In this document: in pieces, positions 60,975-64,000 of the stretch | Numbering within the stretch: position 1 is the first letter of the stretch | Layout of the letters: every line of letters starts with the position of its first letter | NCBI RefSeq assembly: GCF_013366925.1 | Contig: NZ_JAALDK010000001.1 | Span: forward strand, 5,201,165-5,265,164 | Source: Paraburkholderia youngii | Lineage (GTDB): Bacteria > Pseudomonadota > Gammaproteobacteria > Burkholderiales > Burkholderiaceae | Direction of reading: 5' to 3' | Length of the DNA stretch: 64,000 nucleotides | The notes under the pieces: generated by a model | Seen by the model: the letters and a program-made list of their open reading frames with translations, nothing else | Told to the model about the DNA's origin: nothing | Databases searched by the model: none | Made by a program: the position numbers and the translations under genes

Positions 60975-61235
60975 CTACGGCGTGTCCGCAACCGCGTCTT
61001 CTTCCTTCGGTACGAACACCATCCTTGTCTTGGGGTTGCAGTCCATCAACCCGGCGTATCGTCCCCAGGCGAGTAAGCCCTGGCTAGCCGCGACTGCACA
61101 TGGCTGGAGTGGACATTCACCGTTCCGCGGTGGATTGCCCAAAGCGGCGGTCAGTGCGCATGCGCTGAACGCGATAGCGGCGGTTCGTCGCCGCTTCCCG
61201 GCGAGAACTACTGGTGAGTTGCCGTAAGCAGGCAT
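60975..61235 (-). CDS. Possible small Cys-containing protein
   Basis: 86 codons: MPAYGNSPVVLAGKRRRTAA, GNPPRNGECPLQPCAVAASQ and GLLAWGRYAGLMDCNPKTRM then VFVPKEEDAVADTP. It fills the space between convergent neighbours and reads like a protein, but codon use is less GC-biased than in core genes and the SD is weak. No family recognised; low confidence. Confidence 0.33.
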   Translation of the reverse strand: MPAYGNSPVVLAGKRRRTAAIAFSACALTAALGNPPRNGECPLQPCAVAASQGLLAWGRYAGLMDCNPKTRMVFVPKEEDAVADTP

Positions 61236-61294
61236 CTCGGTGCCGACAACGAAAGATAATCGTGTAGGCGGACCCATCTCTCCTGAGTGGCCGG

Positions 61295-63253
61295 TTACCT
61301 CAACGAGATTGGCAATATGATCAGCGGGATACCCTCCAGATGCAGGCGGCGCTGAAGGCCGAGTGCGGTCTGGTTGTGCAACCATTCGCCGAAACGCCGG
61401 CTTGCCGGCAGGATCAGTCGATTGGCAAAGCAGACACATCCCGGAAAACTCGCCACCGTGGCCAGAATCAGCCGCTCCAGCTCCACGATAGTATCTGTAC
61501 CATTGCCAACCGTGCGAGTGACACCAAGGCCGGCCTTCGAGCAATAGGCCTCCAGCTGATGCAGTGACGCGTCAAGGCACTCCTGCCTGCGCCAGATGGC
61601 CTCCGGCGTGCCGAGTGCGTCCGCCTGCACCTTCACCACACCGACGAGCACGACGGCCCGAAACTGCTCCGGAAACAGCCGCTGAATCCACAAGAACGTG
61701 TGAACCGCTGGTCCCCAGTGTTCGGTAACAAGCAGCACCGCGACCTGGTGACCCGATATCGACTCTCGCGTGCAGGCGGAAACGAACTCGTGCGCGGGTA
61801 AGGCAAAGCTCGCATCCATTTCGCGCCGCCTGTCCTCGACCCAATCGTATTGCCGCCGTACTACCATGCAGCCCGCGATCACCAGCAACGTCACGCACAG
61901 GGTCGCCCAGCCGCCCGCGGAAAACTTTTGTGTAAGGGTCACGAGAAGTATCGTTGCCGCGATCGCAAACCCGGCGCCGGCCACAGCCACCCGCAGGGGC
62001 CACGCGCGAACCTGCGCGCGGCGGGTCCACCAATAGCGGCATAGGCTGGCCTTCGCTAGCGCGAGACTGAGGAACACGTTGATGCTATAGAGAACCACCA
62101 ATAGTCCAAGCTCGCCGCGGGTCGCGACGAGTATCGTGAGTGCGCAGCCGCCGACAAACAGCACGGCGTTCTTCCTCACAAGTCCGCTCGACAGATGGCT
62201 GAATCCGTGGGGCAGCCACGAGTCCGTCGCCATGGTGCTCAAAAGGGAGGGCGCAAAGATCAGGATCGAATTCGCGGCCACAAAGAGGATCGCGCCTTCC
62301 AACGCTAGTACGATCAGAAGGATCGACCCTCTCGCGAACGGGCCGACTGGAAGCCTGCCGATGATCGCTCCGAAGGCGACGGCATTGAGTGTCTGCCCGT
62401 GGACCGGCCGCACGCCGGTCAGCGTGTAAAGAAGAAGGATGCCGCCGGCGATGAATCCCAGGGTCAGCGCGACAGTCATCAGGGTTGTCTTCCCTCTTCT
62501 GTAGCGCGGCCAGGCCAGCAGGTTGACGTTGTTCGCGATCGCCTCGATGCCGGTAAAGGAGCTCCCGCCAAGCGAATAGGCGCGCAGCAGGAATGCTGCG
62601 ACCAGGGGCCAGCCGATCGCCTGCGACAGTCGATAGGCGCCGGTCGCCGTGTGTGCCGCCGCGGCCGACACGCTGTGCGTCGAGGAGGCGATGCCGTAAA
62701 CGATCAGGATTGCGTGACTCAGCAGAAACCCAATGATGATCGGCAGGAGAAACCGGATAGCCGCGCTCACGCCGCGAATATTCAGTGTGATCAGCAGCAG
62801 AATCAGACCGGCCTCTACCGCGAGCTTGTGCGCCTGCGCGCCAGATGGAAAAAGGCTGAACAAGGCGTCGGTGCCGCTTGCCAGCGATACGGCAATGGTC
62901 AGCATGTAGTCGACCAGCAGCGCGGCGCCTGCGATCATTCCCATTCTCGGTCCAAGCAGCTGTGAGACGATTTTGTAGTTTCCTCCACCAGAGGGAAATA
63001 GCTCGATGATCTGCGTGTAGGCCAGCGCGAGAACAGCGAGGGTCGCGACGGCCGCCAGTGCGAGAATCGGCCCGAGTTCGGGGTGGTCGCCGAGCGCCAG
63101 GAAGGCCTTCTCGGGTCCGTAGCATGCCGACGACAGGCCGTTCGCTCCGAGCCCTGCCGAGGCTAGCACAGTGGTCAGCAGGAGCCCGCGGCGCGCGGCG
63201 GGATCGGCGGCATCACGCGGCCCACCCGTCAGCCACCGCGAGAATCGCTTCAT
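61295..63253 (-). CDS. APC-superfamily permease with C-terminal cytosolic domain
   Basis: 652 residues from the ATG at 63253. Twelve or so membrane helices of the APC type (LLTTVLASAGLGANGLSSAC, LFPSGGGNYKIVSQLLGPRM), then a 150-residue soluble domain (VAVLLVTEHWGPAVHTFLWI, SFPGCVCFANRLILPASRRF, LHNQTALGLQRRLHLEGIPL) that is also found in the tandem gene to the right. It could transport amino acids or potassium-like cations; the substrate is unknown. The 49 codons upstream of this ATG are open but lack hydrophobic character. Confidence 0.85.
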   Translation of the reverse strand: MKRFSRWLTGGPRDAADPAARRGLLLTTVLASAGLGANGLSSACYGPEKAFLALGDHPELGPILALAAVATLAVLALAYTQIIELFPSGGGNYKIVSQLLGPRMGMIAGAALLVDYMLTIAVSLASGTDALFSLFPSGAQAHKLAVEAGLILLLITLNIRGVSAAIRFLLPIIIGFLLSHAILIVYGIASSTHSVSAAAAHTATGAYRLSQAIGWPLVAAFLLRAYSLGGSSFTGIEAIANNVNLLAWPRYRRGKTTLMTVALTLGFIAGGILLLYTLTGVRPVHGQTLNAVAFGAIIGRLPVGPFARGSILLIVLALEGAILFVAANSILIFAPSLLSTMATDSWLPHGFSHLSSGLVRKNAVLFVGGCALTILVATRGELGLLVVLYSINVFLSLALAKASLCRYWWTRRAQVRAWPLRVAVAGAGFAIAATILLVTLTQKFSAGGWATLCVTLLVIAGCMVVRRQYDWVEDRRREMDASFALPAHEFVSACTRESISGHQVAVLLVTEHWGPAVHTFLWIQRLFPEQFRAVVLVGVVKVQADALGTPEAIWRRQECLDASLHQLEAYCSKAGLGVTRTVGNGTDTIVELERLILATVASFPGCVCFANRLILPASRRFGEWLHNQTALGLQRRLHLEGIPLIILPISLR

Positions 63254-63389
63254 GTTAAGCACGATTTGCCATCCGCCATTTCGCCGCTGGCGCGCCCTGG
63301 CAGCTTGCCGCAGGCGTCCACCCATCGCCATGTGACCAGCACAAAGCCCTCCGGGCACAGTGATACCGACTGCAACCCCGGTCCGTCCC

Positions 63390-64000
63390 TCACCCGACAT
63401 TCATGGGCAACAGCACCATCTGCCTACCTTGCAAATGCAGGCGCGTCTGTATCTCAACGGGCGTCTGGTTGTGCAACCATGCAGTCAGGAAATTGACGCG
63501 CTTGAAGATCAGTTTGCTGGCGAAACATACGCTGTTAGGAAACTCGTCTACCGTGGATTCGGCGAGTTTCATGAACTCGACGACTGGATGCGTTCCGAAC
63601 GCGATCCGATACTCGGCTGCCATCCCATGCTTGCGGCAATACGCGACGTAGTATTCGAGTGCGGCCGACATGGTTTGCTGCAGACGCTCCAGGTGTTCGG
63701 CGCCTTCATAGCTTTGTGCGTCGACTTCGCCGACGGCGAGAAAGATCACGTTTTTGAAATGCCCGGGGAAGAGCCGGTTCACCCACAGCAGCGCATGCAT
63801 GCTCGCCCCGCGATGCCTGCCGACCAGCAGAATCGCCGTCGGCTGCGACGGGTCAGGCTTGCCGGGGGCTGTGGCCTCGCTGACGTCGGGAGGCGCGCCG
63901 GCAAAGAGCGCATCCTCCTTCGCAAGCTGGGTACGCGTATCGTCGTAGTGATGTTTGATGAGAAAGCACAGCGCGATCACGGCGCTCGTCACCAGCACCG
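63390..64000 (-). CDS. Second APC-type permease, C-terminal part (cut by right edge)
   Basis: The minus-strand frame is open to the window edge, and only the last helix (LVTSAVIALCFLIKHHYDD) and the soluble domain are present. The domain aligns with that of the upstream-numbered permease: ILLVGRHRGASMHALLWVNR, FPNSVCFASKLIFKRVNFLT, WLHNQTPVEIQTRLHLQGRQ. This indicates a tandem duplication; the two genes are 137 bp apart in the same orientation. Confidence 0.85.
   Translation of the reverse strand, partial: VLVTSAVIALCFLIKHHYDDTRTQLAKEDALFAGAPPDVSEATAPGKPDPSQPTAILLVGRHRGASMHALLWVNRLFPGHFKNVIFLAVGEVDAQSYEGAEHLERLQQTMSAALEYYVAYCRKHGMAAEYRIAFGTHPVVEFMKLAESTVDEFPNSVCFASKLIFKRVNFLTAWLHNQTPVEIQTRLHLQGRQMVLLPMNVG

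Overview
The window is high-GC DNA (around 64 percent by eye) with strong third-position GC and mostly clear Shine-Dalgarno (SD) sequences. The gene content (bcsB-bcsZ-bcsC, fused PhaAB-type Mrp antiporter operon, double-length UvrA, DUF1328 and DUF4142 proteins, many LysR and GlxA-type regulators) points to a Burkholderiaceae chromosome, most likely Paraburkholderia or a close relative. The genus is inferred from recall of these families, not from a search. I recognise no rRNA, tRNA or CRISPR array.

Left part (1-34.4 kb). A cellulose-export operon on the minus strand (bcsB, bcsZ, bcsC running off the left edge) starts with bcsB; no bcsA precedes it. Then come dgkA, a DUF1328 peptide, a GNAT acetyltransferase, an rmlC-type epimerase with a GlxA/AraC-type regulator, and a 1992-residue tandem UvrA with a perfect LexA box upstream. 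A pentapeptide-repeat protein and an integrase remnant mark a small insertion scar near 17.6-18.8 kb. After it lie ordinary regulator/oxidoreductase pairs (NmrA-like with LysR; SDR with LysR), a two-domain racemase, an aldo/keto reductase, a TPR glycosyltransferase-like protein, a DUF4142 protein, a CheV, an asparaginase and an MFS exporter.

Middle part (32-53 kb). Two phytanoyl-CoA-dioxygenase-like (PhyH) enzymes and one methyltransferase all carry the same roughly 37-residue C-terminal module (FDxxxYLxxNPDVA...EGR). They flank the plus-strand phaAB-C-D-E-F-G cation/proton antiporter operon. To the right, a minus-strand operon runs proV-proW-proX-glyA-(DHDPS family)-(FAD amine oxidase)-(aldehyde dehydrogenase), with LysR and GlxA/AraC regulators downstream. 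It looks like import and oxidation of a quaternary or secondary amine, but the substrate is not obvious.

Right part (53-64 kb) is gene-poor and accessory: a truncated response-regulator receiver, a SET-domain protein, a second DHDPS-like gene with a small unknown partner, several small proteins without a known family, a diverged repeat that encodes a similar short peptide twice, a possible transposase remnant, a GNAT related to the one at 7.8 kb, an EIIA-Ntr-like protein with an extra N-terminal domain, and two tandem APC permeases with a shared cytosolic C-terminal domain, the second cut by the right edge.
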